Below are positions 44,588 through 52,544 of a DNA stretch of 64,000 nt, one piece after another. Position numbers and translations under genes: made by a program. The notes beneath the pieces were generated by a model that was not told where the DNA came from, made no database searches, and saw only the letters and a program-made list of their open reading frames with translations. How positions within the stretch are numbered: position 1 is the stretch's first letter; each line of letters opens with the position of its first letter. This DNA comes from Mariniflexile jejuense. Its GTDB lineage: Bacteria; Bacteroidota; Bacteroidia; Flavobacteriales; Flavobacteriaceae. Location of the stretch: positions 1,116,001-1,180,000 of the forward strand of contig NZ_JBHTJI010000001.1 in the NCBI RefSeq assembly GCF_042675665.1, written 5' to 3'.

Positions 44588-45244
44588 ATGAAGACTGTAT
44601 CAAACTGTGTAGAAGACATTCTAATTACGCAACCCTATTTAGAGGAAGCGCTTTCAAGAAACATTATAAACTTTAGCGCATTGGCTATAGAGTTGACCGA
44701 ACCTATAAGTAAAATGCTTAAAAAGGACGTGAAACCAGGCGCTATTATGATGGCATTAAGACGCTACAACCCTCCACCTGCATTATCAAATAGTGTGAAA
44801 ATGAAAAAATTTATGCAGAATTTAGGCGATATAACGGTTCGGTCTAATTTAACCGATTTTACCATAAAAAATTCTGAAACGATTATAGATAATCATGCTA
44901 AAATATTAGATAAAATCAATCAAGAATCTAAATTGTTTTATACATTTACCAGAGGAATTCATGAAAGCAACATAATTATTTCCAGTAGCTTAAATGATTT
45001 CATTAAAGAAAATTTAAAAAACGAAAGTTTTATTGCCATTCAAGATGGATTATCAGCAATTAGTGTTAATCTTCCTCAAGACAACTCTAGAATTGCTGGG
45101 TTGTACTATCAGTTTTTTAAACGATTAGCTTGGGAAGGTATTGTGCTTTACGAGGTAATTTCTACTACAAACGAGTTTACAATTTTGGTTGAAGACGATA
45201 TAGTAGATAAAGCCTTTGCTGCCATAAAAAAAGTAAAAGCTTAG
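44588..45244 (+). CDS. Regulatory-type protein with C-terminal ACT-like domain, divergent from lysC
   Basis: 218 residues. An N-terminal helical region (MKTVSNCVEDILITQPYLEEALSRNIINF) with DVKPGAIMMALRRY near residue 50 is followed by a C-terminal ACT-like half (about 140-218) similar in pattern to the ACT end of aspartate kinases (AWEGIVLYEVISTTNEFTILV). No kinase motif is present, so it cannot phosphorylate aspartate, although relatives may be named aspartate kinase. It may sense an amino acid; this is inference. A -7 box (TATTTTTG at 44558-44565) precedes it. Confidence 0.75.
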   Translation: MKTVSNCVEDILITQPYLEEALSRNIINFSALAIELTEPISKMLKKDVKPGAIMMALRRYNPPPALSNSVKMKKFMQNLGDITVRSNLTDFTIKNSETIIDNHAKILDKINQESKLFYTFTRGIHESNIIISSSLNDFIKENLKNESFIAIQDGLSAISVNLPQDNSRIAGLYYQFFKRLAWEGIVLYEVISTTNEFTILVEDDIVDKAFAAIKKVKA

Positions 45245-45249
45245 TTTAT

Positions 45250-46026
45250 ATGACACTACATTACAAAGGCATTAACATTTTTTATACCGATGAAGGTAGT
45301 GGAAACCCAGTGGTTTTACTTCATGGATTTTTAGAAAACTTAACCATGTGGGATGCTTTCATTCCTAAACTAAGCAAAAACAATCGCATTATTTGTATTG
45401 ATTTATTAGGTCATGGAAAAACCGAATGTTTAGGCTATGTGCACACTATGGAGCTAATGGCAGAAGTTGTTTTAGCGGTGCTTAATCATTTAAAAATAAA
45501 CAAATCAACACTAATCGGTCATTCTATGGGTGGTTATGTAGCACTCGCTTTCGCGGAAAAAAACCCTGAAAAATTAAATGGTTTGTGTTTGATGAACTCA
45601 ACTGCGCTACCCGATACCGAGGAAAAGAAACAAAATAGAGATCGTGCTATTGTTGCTGTAAAACAAAATTACAAAACCTTTATTCGTATAGCTGTAAACA
45701 ATTTATTTCGCCCAAAAAACAGAACTGCTTTTGCTGATAAAATTAAAGATGTTGTTAATGAAGCATTACAAACACCATTACAAGGTATTATTGCTGCTTT
45801 AGAAGGCATGAAAATTAGAAATGATAGAACGCATATTCTAAAACTATCTGGTTTCAAAAAAATGATGATTATTAGTAAAAAAGATCCTGTTTTAGATTAT
45901 TCAAGCTTAATTGCTCAAACCCAAAACAATGATATAAAAGTAGTAGAATTCCCAGACGGACACATGAGTCATATAGAAAATGAAAGTGCTTTCTTAATAA
46001 ATATTGCGCATTTCATCGAAAAATAA
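45250..46026 (+). CDS. Alpha/beta hydrolase
   Basis: 258 residues. The oxyanion motif HGF near residue 25, the nucleophile GHSMGGY near 93, and a late GHMSHIE supply Ser and His of a triad; the acid is probably the Asp near residue 215 in SKKDPVLDYS. It starts 5 bases after the ACT-domain gene, so the two are almost certainly co-transcribed. The substrate, possibly an ester, is unknown. No signal peptide. Confidence 0.9.
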   Translation: MTLHYKGINIFYTDEGSGNPVVLLHGFLENLTMWDAFIPKLSKNNRIICIDLLGHGKTECLGYVHTMELMAEVVLAVLNHLKINKSTLIGHSMGGYVALAFAEKNPEKLNGLCLMNSTALPDTEEKKQNRDRAIVAVKQNYKTFIRIAVNNLFRPKNRTAFADKIKDVVNEALQTPLQGIIAALEGMKIRNDRTHILKLSGFKKMMIISKKDPVLDYSSLIAQTQNNDIKVVEFPDGHMSHIENESAFLINIAHFIEK

Positions 46027-46086
46027 TAGCATTTTGTCGTTTATTTGGATTTTTTCATTATGTTTACTTCTCAAAATAAGCTACTT

Positions 46087-46353
46087 ATGAAAAAACCTGC
46101 CACTAAAACTGCCTTAATTCCAAAAATGTATTGCAATTTGTTTGGACATGATTATGAAGTAACTAAAAAAGTTACTTATCACGTAAAGGAGTATACGTGT
46201 TCACATTGTAAAAAACAATTAACCACAAATAGCAATGGTAGTTTAATTGAATTAACACCAAAATTCAGAGAAATAAATGCCATTTTAGAACGCATACACA
46301 ATACAAGAATGGAACGTTCAAGGGAAAAAATGCTCGTTTCGTCGATTTGTTAA
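46087..46353 (+). CDS. Small zinc-ribbon-like protein, tandem paralogue A
   Basis: 88 residues from the preferred ATG at 46087 (a longer frame begins at 46045 but reads MDFFIMF without support). The core CNLFGHDYEV, KVTYHVKEYTCSHCKKQLTTN has two Cys in CxxC plus Cys and His ahead, a plausible zinc site. Its neighbour at 46426 repeats the same design (CLVFGHDF, then VTYHVKEYTCKTC), so the pair arose by duplication. Family and function unknown to me. Confidence 0.75.
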   Translation: MKKPATKTALIPKMYCNLFGHDYEVTKKVTYHVKEYTCSHCKKQLTTNSNGSLIELTPKFREINAILERIHNTRMERSREKMLVSSIC

Positions 46354-46425
46354 CACATTATCTAAAAAATTTAAATGTTTTTATTTAGTTTAATAGTCTC
46401 TAAGATAGCTAATTAAAGTAAATAA

Positions 46426-46674
46426 ATGAAAAACATCCATTGTTTGGTGTTCGGGCATGATTTTAAAGTAACCCGAAATGTTACTTATCATGTTAAAGAA
46501 TACACTTGCAAAACCTGTAACAAACAGCTCACCACAAATGGCAGCGGCCATTTAACCGAATTAACCCCAAAGTTTAAAGAAATTAACGATGTGTTAGAAC
46601 GCATTCACAATAAACGAATTTCTAAAACCAAACATCAAAAGGTTAAAAGTGATTTATTGGTTTTTAGTCATTAA
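46426..46674 (+). CDS. Small zinc-ribbon-like protein, tandem paralogue B
   Basis: 82 residues, a close paralogue of the gene upstream: the string TYHVKEYTC is identical in both, and the shared tail ELTPKFKEIND is followed by ERIHN. The spacing between the two genes is 72 bases, AT-rich. Its last 11 bases overlap the 3' end of the convergent thiL, an unusual tail-to-tail overlap. Function unknown; a zinc-binding role is inference from Cys/His placement. Confidence 0.75.
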   Translation: MKNIHCLVFGHDFKVTRNVTYHVKEYTCKTCNKQLTTNGSGHLTELTPKFKEINDVLERIHNKRISKTKHQKVKSDLLVFSH

Positions 46675-47704
46675 AATTTTTCCAGCCTTGAGCCTTTAAA
46701 GGTATTTTGCTATCGCCCCTGGTTACTAAATGCATGCCATCTTTAGCATCTTTCATAAAACCAATTACACTCAAACTTGGGTTTGCTTTTATTTTAGGAA
46801 AATCGGCTTGCGATACGGTGAACAACAATTCATAATCTTCACCACCATTTAAAGCAACAGTTGTACTATCAATATTAAATTCTTCACAAGTTGAAATAAC
46901 TTGTGGATCTAACGGAATTTTTTCTTCATACAAATCGCAACCCACATTGCTTTGTTTGCACAAATGAATAATTTCAGACGATAAACCATCACTAATATCG
47001 ATCATAGAAGTAGGTTTTACATCTAAATCTTTCAATAATTGAATTACATCTTTACGCGCTTCAGGTTTTAATTGACGCTCAATAATATAAGTATAAGGTT
47101 CTAAATCTGGTTGATTATTTGGGTTTACTTTATACACTTCTTTTTCACGTTCCAACACTTGCAAACCCATAAATGCCCCACCCAAATCGCCAGAAACAAC
47201 CAATAAATCGTTAGGTTTTGCACCACTTCTGTATACTTCATCTTCAACTTCACCAATAGCTGTTACAGAAATCAAAAGTCCTGTATTAGACGATGTTGTA
47301 TCGCCACCAACCACATCAACATTATAAATTTTAGCTGCAGTTTCAATGCCAGCATACAATTCTTCAAGTGCTTCCAAAGGAAATCTATTAGAAACAGCTA
47401 TTGATACTGTAATTTGTGTTGCTTTTGCATTCATCGCATATACATCCGATAAGTTTACAACAACAGCTTTATAACCCAGATGTTTAAGCGGCATGTAACT
47501 TAAATCGAAATGTACGCTTTCAACTAACAAATCGGTAGAAACCACAATTTTTTTGTTTTCAAAAGCTAAAACAGCCGCATCATCACCAATGCCTTTTATA
47601 GTTGATGATTGACTCATTTTGAAATTCTTAGTTAAGTGGTCTATCAATCCAAACTCTCCTAAATCACTTAATTGTGTACGCTGTTGGTTTTTATCTTCTA
47701 TCAT
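46664..47704 (-). CDS. thiL: Thiamine-monophosphate kinase
   Basis: A 346-residue ATP-dependent enzyme making thiamine diphosphate. It has the AIR-synthase-like fold with GIGDDAAVLAF near residue 40, DLLVESVHFDLSYM near 60, VVVNLSDVYAMNAKATQI near 85 and VVGGDTTSS near 128, and the C-terminal GGEDYELLFTV motif. The usual length. The gene overlaps the convergent small gene by 11 bases at its 3' end and is divergent from suf. Confidence 0.95.
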   Translation of the reverse strand: MIEDKNQQRTQLSDLGEFGLIDHLTKNFKMSQSSTIKGIGDDAAVLAFENKKIVVSTDLLVESVHFDLSYMPLKHLGYKAVVVNLSDVYAMNAKATQITVSIAVSNRFPLEALEELYAGIETAAKIYNVDVVGGDTTSSNTGLLISVTAIGEVEDEVYRSGAKPNDLLVVSGDLGGAFMGLQVLEREKEVYKVNPNNQPDLEPYTYIIERQLKPEARKDVIQLLKDLDVKPTSMIDISDGLSSEIIHLCKQSNVGCDLYEEKIPLDPQVISTCEEFNIDSTTVALNGGEDYELLFTVSQADFPKIKANPSLSVIGFMKDAKDGMHLVTRGDSKIPLKAQGWKNFND

Positions 47705-47885
47705 GCTGCAAAAATAAGAAGCTTATTTTTATAAATGCTAACGCTTTAACTAATAAAAATTCAAATTTTTAAACTAAAAACTAAAAATCTACAACAAACA
47801 CTGCTTTTTTCAATCAATAAAAAAAACCTATAAAACTATATGCTAATATAATGTTAGGTTATATGGTAATCCATGACTTATATTG

Positions 47886-47893
47886 TATATTTG
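47886..47893 (+). promoter_or_regulatory. -7 box of the suf operon promoter
   Basis: TATATTTG, matching TAnnTTTG, 67 bases before the sufA ATG at 47961. Upstream is an AT-rich stretch with a faint heptad pattern (AAACTAA twice at 47771-47784). Confidence 0.6.
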
Positions 47894-47960
47894 CAACCTA
47901 TTTAGAAGTCGTCTTAATAAAAATAGCAGTATAGACTTCTCTAAATTTAATTTAAAACAT

Positions 47961-48290
47961 ATGATAAAAGTTTCTGAAACAGCTAAGAAAAAAGTTATCG
48001 AACTTATGCAAGAAGATGGCTTTAACCCTACTACCGATTTTGTGCGTGTAGGCGTTAAAAGCGGTGGTTGTTCTGGGCTATCTTACGATTTAAAGTTTGA
48101 TAAAGAAAATAAAGAAGATGATAAAGTATTTGTAGACAATGATGTTAAAATTATTGTAGACAAAAAAAGTTTCTTGTACCTAGTAGGAACTACTTTAGAA
48201 TACTCAGGAGGATTGAACGGCACTGGGTTTGTATTTAATAATCCAAATGCAAATCGTACTTGTGGGTGTGGTGAATCGTTTTCATTATAA
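47961..48290 (+). CDS. sufA: A-type iron-sulfur carrier (HesB/IscA/SufA family)
   Basis: 109 residues from the ATG at 47961, beginning MIKVSETAKKKVIELM; a longer in-frame reading from 47883 crosses the -7 box and is rejected. The three ligand Cys of A-type carriers are present: one in VKSGGCSGLSY and two in NRTCGCGESF. It receives Fe-S clusters from the SufBCD scaffold and passes them on. First gene of the suf operon. Confidence 0.95.
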   Translation: MIKVSETAKKKVIELMQEDGFNPTTDFVRVGVKSGGCSGLSYDLKFDKENKEDDKVFVDNDVKIIVDKKSFLYLVGTTLEYSGGLNGTGFVFNNPNANRTCGCGESFSL

Positions 48291-48315
48291 GTAAAAAGTA
48301 GAAAGTTAAAAAGTT
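48291..48315. repeat. Heptamer array, left arm around the suf four-helix-bundle gene
   Basis: Units GTAAAAA, GTAGAAA and GTTAAAA in register directly after the sufA stop. Bases 48295-48315 match the inverse complement of 48687-48707 in 19 of 21 positions. Confidence 0.85.
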
Positions 48316-48324
48316 TTAAAGTGG

Positions 48325-48696
48325 ATGGCGAAATTTAATTCTTTTGAAGAAATTGTTTCATGGCAAAAAGCAAGAGAATTAAACAGAGAAATTTATCTTT
48401 TAACTATTGAAAACGAAAAATTTAATAGAGATTACGGTTTAAGAGACCAAATAAGACGTTCAAGTATTTCAATTTCTTCAAATATAGCTGAAGGTTTTGA
48501 AAGAGAAACAACAAAAGAGTTCATTCGCTTTTTATACATTGCAAAAGCCTCCGCAGGAGAATTTCGATCACAATTGTATTTAGCTAATGATATAAACTAT
48601 TTAAATTCAGAAGAATTTGAAAAATTAAAGTTAAAAGTAAACGAAGTTTCAAAGTTAATTAGTGGTTTAATTAAATACCTAACTTCAACTTTATAA
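48325..48696 (+). CDS. Four-helix-bundle protein (S23/IVP-like family), inserted in the suf operon
   Basis: A 123-residue helical protein with SWQKARELNREIYLLT near residue 12 and QIRRSSISISSNIAEGFER near residue 44, the same family as the copy in sdh. It lies between sufA and sufB on the same strand, breaking the usual operon order. Its last codons and stop sit inside the right-hand inverted heptamer arm (48687-48707). It may be carried by the flanking repeat as a cassette; this is inference. No rRNA or reverse transcriptase is nearby. Confidence 0.9.
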   Translation: MAKFNSFEEIVSWQKARELNREIYLLTIENEKFNRDYGLRDQIRRSSISISSNIAEGFERETTKEFIRFLYIAKASAGEFRSQLYLANDINYLNSEEFEKLKLKVNEVSKLISGLIKYLTSTL

Positions 48697-48707
48697 CTTT
48701 ATACTTT
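48687..48707. repeat. Heptamer array, right arm around the suf four-helix-bundle gene
   Basis: Repeats of ACTT spaced 6, 8 and 7 bases. It is the inverse complement of 48295-48315 with two differences in 21. The TAA of the enclosed gene (48694-48696) is part of the arm. Confidence 0.85.
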
Positions 48708-48725
48708 ACAACATTAATACTGATT

Positions 48726-50174
48726 ATGAGTAAATATACTGAAGACGATTTAAGGGAAGAGCTTAAAACCAAGGAATATGAATACGGATTTTATACCGAT
48801 ATAGAATCTGACACATTTCCTGTTGGTTTAAATGAAGATATTGTTCGTGCTATTTCCCATAGAAAAGAAGAGCCAGAATGGATGACAGAATGGCGATTAG
48901 AAGCCTTTCGTGCTTGGGAAAAGATGGAAGAACCAGAATGGGCCAATGTACATTACACCAAACCAGATTTTCAAGCCATTTCATACTATTCTGCACCAAA
49001 CAGCAAGCCTAAATACAATAGTTTAGATGAAGTAGACCCCGAGTTATTAGCAACATTCGCTAAACTTGGTATATCTTTAGATGAACAAAAAAAACTATCT
49101 GGTGTTGCTATGGACGTGGTGGTAGATTCCGTTTCTGTAGCTACAACTTTTAAGAAAACTTTAGGTGAAAAAGGCATCATTTTTTGTTCTATTTCTGAAG
49201 CGTTGCGTGAGCATCCAGATTTAGTTAAAAAATACATCGGTACCGTTGTGCCACAAAAAGACAACTTTTATGCCGCTTTAAACTCGGCTGTTTTTAGTGA
49301 TGGAAGTTTCTGCTACATTCCAAAAGGCGTTAAATGCCCCATGGAACTTTCTACTTATTTTAGAATAAACCAAGCAGGAACAGGGCAATTTGAAAGAACC
49401 TTGGTTATTGCCGATGAAGGTAGTTACGTTTCTTATTTAGAAGGTTGTACCGCACCAAGTCGTGATGAAAACCAATTACACGCAGCCGTTGTTGAGTTAA
49501 TTGCTTTAGATGATGCTGAAATAAAATATTCAACCGTTCAAAACTGGTATCCAGGAAATGCTGAAGGAAAAGGTGGTGTTTTCAATTTTGTAACCAAACG
49601 TGGTTTATGCGAAAAGAACGCTAAAATTTCTTGGACACAGGTTGAAACCGGAAGTGCCGTTACTTGGAAATACCCTTCATGTGTATTAAAGGGTGATAAT
49701 TCGGTTGGTGAGTTTTACTCCATCGCCGTTACCAACAATTTCCAACAAGCCGATACGGGTACGAAAATGATTCATTTAGGTAAAAACACCAAATCGACCA
49801 TCATTTCTAAAGGTATTTCAGCAGGAAAATCACAAAATAGTTATCGCGGATTGGTAAAAATAAGTCCGAATGCCGATAACGCCCGTAACTTTTCGCAATG
49901 CGATAGTTTGCTAATGGGTAACGAATGTGGTGCACACACGTTTCCGTACATTGAAGCTAAAAATAAATCGGCTAAAATAGAACACGAAGCAACCACTAGT
50001 AAAATTGGTGAAGATCAAATTTTCTATTGCAACCAACGTGGTATAGATACCGAAAAAGCGATTGCATTAATTGTAAATGGTTTCAGCAAAGAAGTATTAA
50101 ACAAACTTCCTATGGAGTTTGCTGTAGAAGCTCAAAAACTATTAGAAATAAGTTTAGAAGGCTCGGTAGGATAA
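48726..50174 (+). CDS. sufB: Fe-S cluster assembly protein SufB
   Basis: A 482-residue scaffold subunit of SufBCD. It has the SufB N-terminus (EYGFYTDIESDTFPVGLNE), GTVVPQKDNFYAALNSAVFS, the C-terminal beta-helix region, and the conserved EHEATTSKIGEDQIFYCNQRGI with the cluster Cys. Full length. Unlike sufD it retains the complete N-terminal region. The gap to sufC (50175-50313) is a heptamer array, not a gene. Confidence 0.97.
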   Translation: MSKYTEDDLREELKTKEYEYGFYTDIESDTFPVGLNEDIVRAISHRKEEPEWMTEWRLEAFRAWEKMEEPEWANVHYTKPDFQAISYYSAPNSKPKYNSLDEVDPELLATFAKLGISLDEQKKLSGVAMDVVVDSVSVATTFKKTLGEKGIIFCSISEALREHPDLVKKYIGTVVPQKDNFYAALNSAVFSDGSFCYIPKGVKCPMELSTYFRINQAGTGQFERTLVIADEGSYVSYLEGCTAPSRDENQLHAAVVELIALDDAEIKYSTVQNWYPGNAEGKGGVFNFVTKRGLCEKNAKISWTQVETGSAVTWKYPSCVLKGDNSVGEFYSIAVTNNFQQADTGTKMIHLGKNTKSTIISKGISAGKSQNSYRGLVKISPNADNARNFSQCDSLLMGNECGAHTFPYIEAKNKSAKIEHEATTSKIGEDQIFYCNQRGIDTEKAIALIVNGFSKEVLNKLPMEFAVEAQKLLEISLEGSVG

Positions 50175-50186
50175 AATAAAAAACGA

Positions 50187-50309
50187 CAAAAATCAAAAAA
50201 CAAATTCCAAATACCAAAATGAAAATCGAGGTTTAAATTCGGAATTATAAATTTAATAAACAGTTCAGGTTCTTAACCTTGAATCTTGAACTTTAAACTT
50301 TGAATTAAA
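50187..50309. repeat. Heptamer inverted arrays in the sufB-sufC gap, no gene inside
   Basis: Left arm 50187-50228: six adjacent 7-base units of type CAAAnnn (CAAAAAT, CAAATTC, CAAATAC). Right arm about 50275-50309: units AACCTTG, AATCTTG, AACTTTA and AACTTTG in register; on the opposite strand they read CAAGnTT. The arms therefore face each other. The middle about 45 bases carry no open frame. This fills nearly the whole gap. Confidence 0.85.
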
Positions 50310-50313
50310 AGGA

Positions 50314-51066
50314 ATGTTAAAAATTGAAAATTTACACGCAAGTGTTGAAGATAAAGCCATTTTAAGAGGCATAAATTTAGAAGTTAAAGCCGGAGAAGTT
50401 CACGCTATTATGGGACCAAACGGTTCTGGAAAAAGCACATTAGCTTCTGTAATTGCTGGAAAGGAAGAATATGAAGTAACTGAAGGTGACATTATATTCA
50501 ACAACGAAGACATTAATGAATTGGCTGCTGAAGAGCGTGCACACAAAGGCGTGTTTTTATCGTTCCAATACCCTGTTGAAATTCCAGGCGTTTCAGTAAC
50601 AAACTTCATGAAAACCGCTATTAACGAAACACGTAAAGCCAAAGGTTTGGAAGAAATGCCTGCTAAAGACATGCTGAAGTTAATCCGTGAGAAATCAGAA
50701 TTATTGGAAATTGATAGAAAGTTTTTATCGCGTTCATTAAACGAAGGTTTTTCAGGTGGTGAAAAGAAGCGTAACGAGATTTTTCAAATGGCCATGTTAG
50801 AACCTAAATTAGCTATTCTTGATGAAACCGATTCTGGTTTAGATATCGATGCCCTAAGAATTGTTGCCAATGGTGTTAACAAACTTAAAAGCAAAGACAA
50901 CGCGGTTATTGTTATTACACATTACCAACGTTTGTTAGATTATATCGTTCCAGATTTTGTACACGTACTTTATAACGGACGTATCGTAAAATCGGGCGGA
51001 AAAGAATTAGCGCACGAACTTGAAGAAAAAGGATACGACTGGATTAAAGAAGAAGTGAACGCTTAA
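50314..51066 (+). CDS. sufC: Fe-S cluster assembly ATPase SufC
   Basis: A 250-residue ABC-type ATPase that drives SufBCD. Walker A is GPNGSGKST near residue 35, the signature is NEGFSGGEKKRNEIFQ near 145, and Walker B is LAILDETDSGLD near 170, with the His loop in VIVITHYQRLL. It lacks membrane helices, as expected for SufC. Confidence 0.97.
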   Translation: MLKIENLHASVEDKAILRGINLEVKAGEVHAIMGPNGSGKSTLASVIAGKEEYEVTEGDIIFNNEDINELAAEERAHKGVFLSFQYPVEIPGVSVTNFMKTAINETRKAKGLEEMPAKDMLKLIREKSELLEIDRKFLSRSLNEGFSGGEKKRNEIFQMAMLEPKLAILDETDSGLDIDALRIVANGVNKLKSKDNAVIVITHYQRLLDYIVPDFVHVLYNGRIVKSGGKELAHELEEKGYDWIKEEVNA

Positions 51067-51070
51067 AATT

Positions 51071-51138
51071 AGTTTTCAGTTAGCAGTCTCAGTATACAGT
51101 AACTTACTAACGACTAACAACTAACGACTAACAACTAG
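51071..51138. repeat. Heptamer inverted arrays in the sufC-sufD gap, no gene inside
   Basis: Left arm 51071-51097: units starting AGT (AGTTTTC, AGTTAGC, AGTATAC). Right arm 51106-51133: ACTAACG and ACTAACA alternating, four units in exact register. Read on the minus strand these are the AGTCGTT and AGTTGTT units seen upstream of RNase G (17805-17832). Fills the gap up to the sufD start. Confidence 0.85.
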
Positions 51139-51143
51139 AAACA

Positions 51144-52457
51144 ATGGATTTAAAAGAAAAATTAATATCATCCTTTTTAGCATTCGAAGAACGTGTAGAT
51201 GTAGATGCATACGTACACGACGTTAGAAACGAAGCTATCAAAATATTTGAAGAAAAAGGCTTCCCTACCAAAAAGGAAGAAGCTTGGAAATACACCTCTT
51301 TAAACAGCGTTTTAAAAGAAGACTACAGCGTTTTTCCAAAAAATGAAAACGCCATAGAATATAACGATGTAAAAAAATATTTCATACACGATATAGACAC
51401 CTTTAATGTGGTGTTTATTGATGGAAAATATTCTTCACACCTATCGCAAACCACACACGACGGATTGGATGTTTGCTTAATGTCTTCAGCATTAACAAAA
51501 CCAAAATACCGTCTGATTATTGAAAACTATTTTAATAAAGCAGCTACTAAAGATAGCTTGCCTTCATTAAACACAGCATTTTCAAGCGAAGGTGCTTACA
51601 TTCATATTCCAAAAAACAAATTGGTTCAAAAGCCCATTCAAATCATTTATTTTTCAACAGGAAACGAAGCAGCCACCATGTTGCAACCGCGTAACCTAAT
51701 TGTGGTTGATGAGAATTCGCATGTACAAATCATAGAACGTCACCAAAGTTTAACCGATAACCCTGTTTTAACCAATAGCGTTACCGAAATATTCGCTAAT
51801 AAACGCGCCATTGTCGATTATTACAAAATTCAAAACGACAACCAAAGCGCTACACTTATAGACAATACGTTTATTAAACAAAAGCAAGAAAGTGTTGCCT
51901 CGGTGCATACTTTTGCGTTTGGCGGTAAATTGGTGCGTAACAATTTGAACTTCTACCAAACAGGCGAACGTATTGAATCTACCCTAAAAGGTGTTACCAT
52001 TATTGGCGACAAACAGCATGTAGACCACAACACTTTGGTACACCATATCGAACCAAATTGTGAAAGCCATCAAGATTACAAAGGTATTTTTGGCGAAAAT
52101 TCAACAGGTGTTTTTAACGGAAAAATCATCGTTGAAAAAGAGGCTCAAAAAACCAATGCATTTCAAGCCAATAACAACATTTTAATAAGCGACAAAGCAA
52201 CCATAAACACCAAACCTCAGCTAGAAATTTTTGCTGATGATGTAAAATGTTCTCACGGTTGCACCATTGGGCAGTTAGACGAAAATGCCATGTTTTACAT
52301 GCGTTCACGCGGTATTCCAGAAAAAGAAGCCAAGGCCCTTTTAATGTACGCCTTTAGCAATAACGTGTTAAGTTCGGTTAAAATCCCAGAAATTAAACAA
52401 CGTATTACTAAAATTATCGCCAACAAATTAGGCGTTAATATTGGTTTCGATTTATAA
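51144..52457 (+). CDS. sufD: Fe-S cluster assembly protein SufD
   Basis: A 437-residue partner of SufB in the scaffold. The sequence matches SufD with FPTKKEEAWKYTSLN near residue 38, a beta-helix core and the terminal KCSHGCTIGQLDENAMFYMRSRGI motif. Usual length. Sits between heptamer array (upstream) and a GC-rich repeat (downstream), with sufC and sufS on the same strand. Confidence 0.96.
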   Translation: MDLKEKLISSFLAFEERVDVDAYVHDVRNEAIKIFEEKGFPTKKEEAWKYTSLNSVLKEDYSVFPKNENAIEYNDVKKYFIHDIDTFNVVFIDGKYSSHLSQTTHDGLDVCLMSSALTKPKYRLIIENYFNKAATKDSLPSLNTAFSSEGAYIHIPKNKLVQKPIQIIYFSTGNEAATMLQPRNLIVVDENSHVQIIERHQSLTDNPVLTNSVTEIFANKRAIVDYYKIQNDNQSATLIDNTFIKQKQESVASVHTFAFGGKLVRNNLNFYQTGERIESTLKGVTIIGDKQHVDHNTLVHHIEPNCESHQDYKGIFGENSTGVFNGKIIVEKEAQKTNAFQANNNILISDKATINTKPQLEIFADDVKCSHGCTIGQLDENAMFYMRSRGIPEKEAKALLMYAFSNNVLSSVKIPEIKQRITKIIANKLGVNIGFDL

Positions 52458-52466
52458 ATTTTTTTT

Positions 52467-52536
52467 GAAGCTGTTCCCGCTTTCGGCAGTCGCTCTCTGC
52501 GAGGAGCTCCAACAAATGCCTCAATCGGGGCTAAAC
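52467..52536. repeat. GC-rich repeat-like block between sufD and sufS
   Basis: About 70 bases clearly richer in G and C than the surroundings, with short hairpins (TCGC/GCGA around 52490-52502, and the palindrome GGAGCTCC). It does not code for a protein and ends just before the sufS ATG at 52545. Composition and wording resemble REP-like intergenic repeats of flavobacteria, but only one copy is in the window. Confidence 0.55.
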
Positions 52537-52544
52537 TTAAACCT

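Noticed and set aside
46045..46086. Longer N-terminus for zinc-ribbon paralogue A
   Set aside because: The extra residues have no counterpart in paralogue B; the ATG at 46087 is preferred.
47883..47960. Longer N-terminus of sufA (26 extra residues)
   Set aside because: The extra part contains the promoter -7 box and has no family similarity; the ATG at 47961 gives the normal length.
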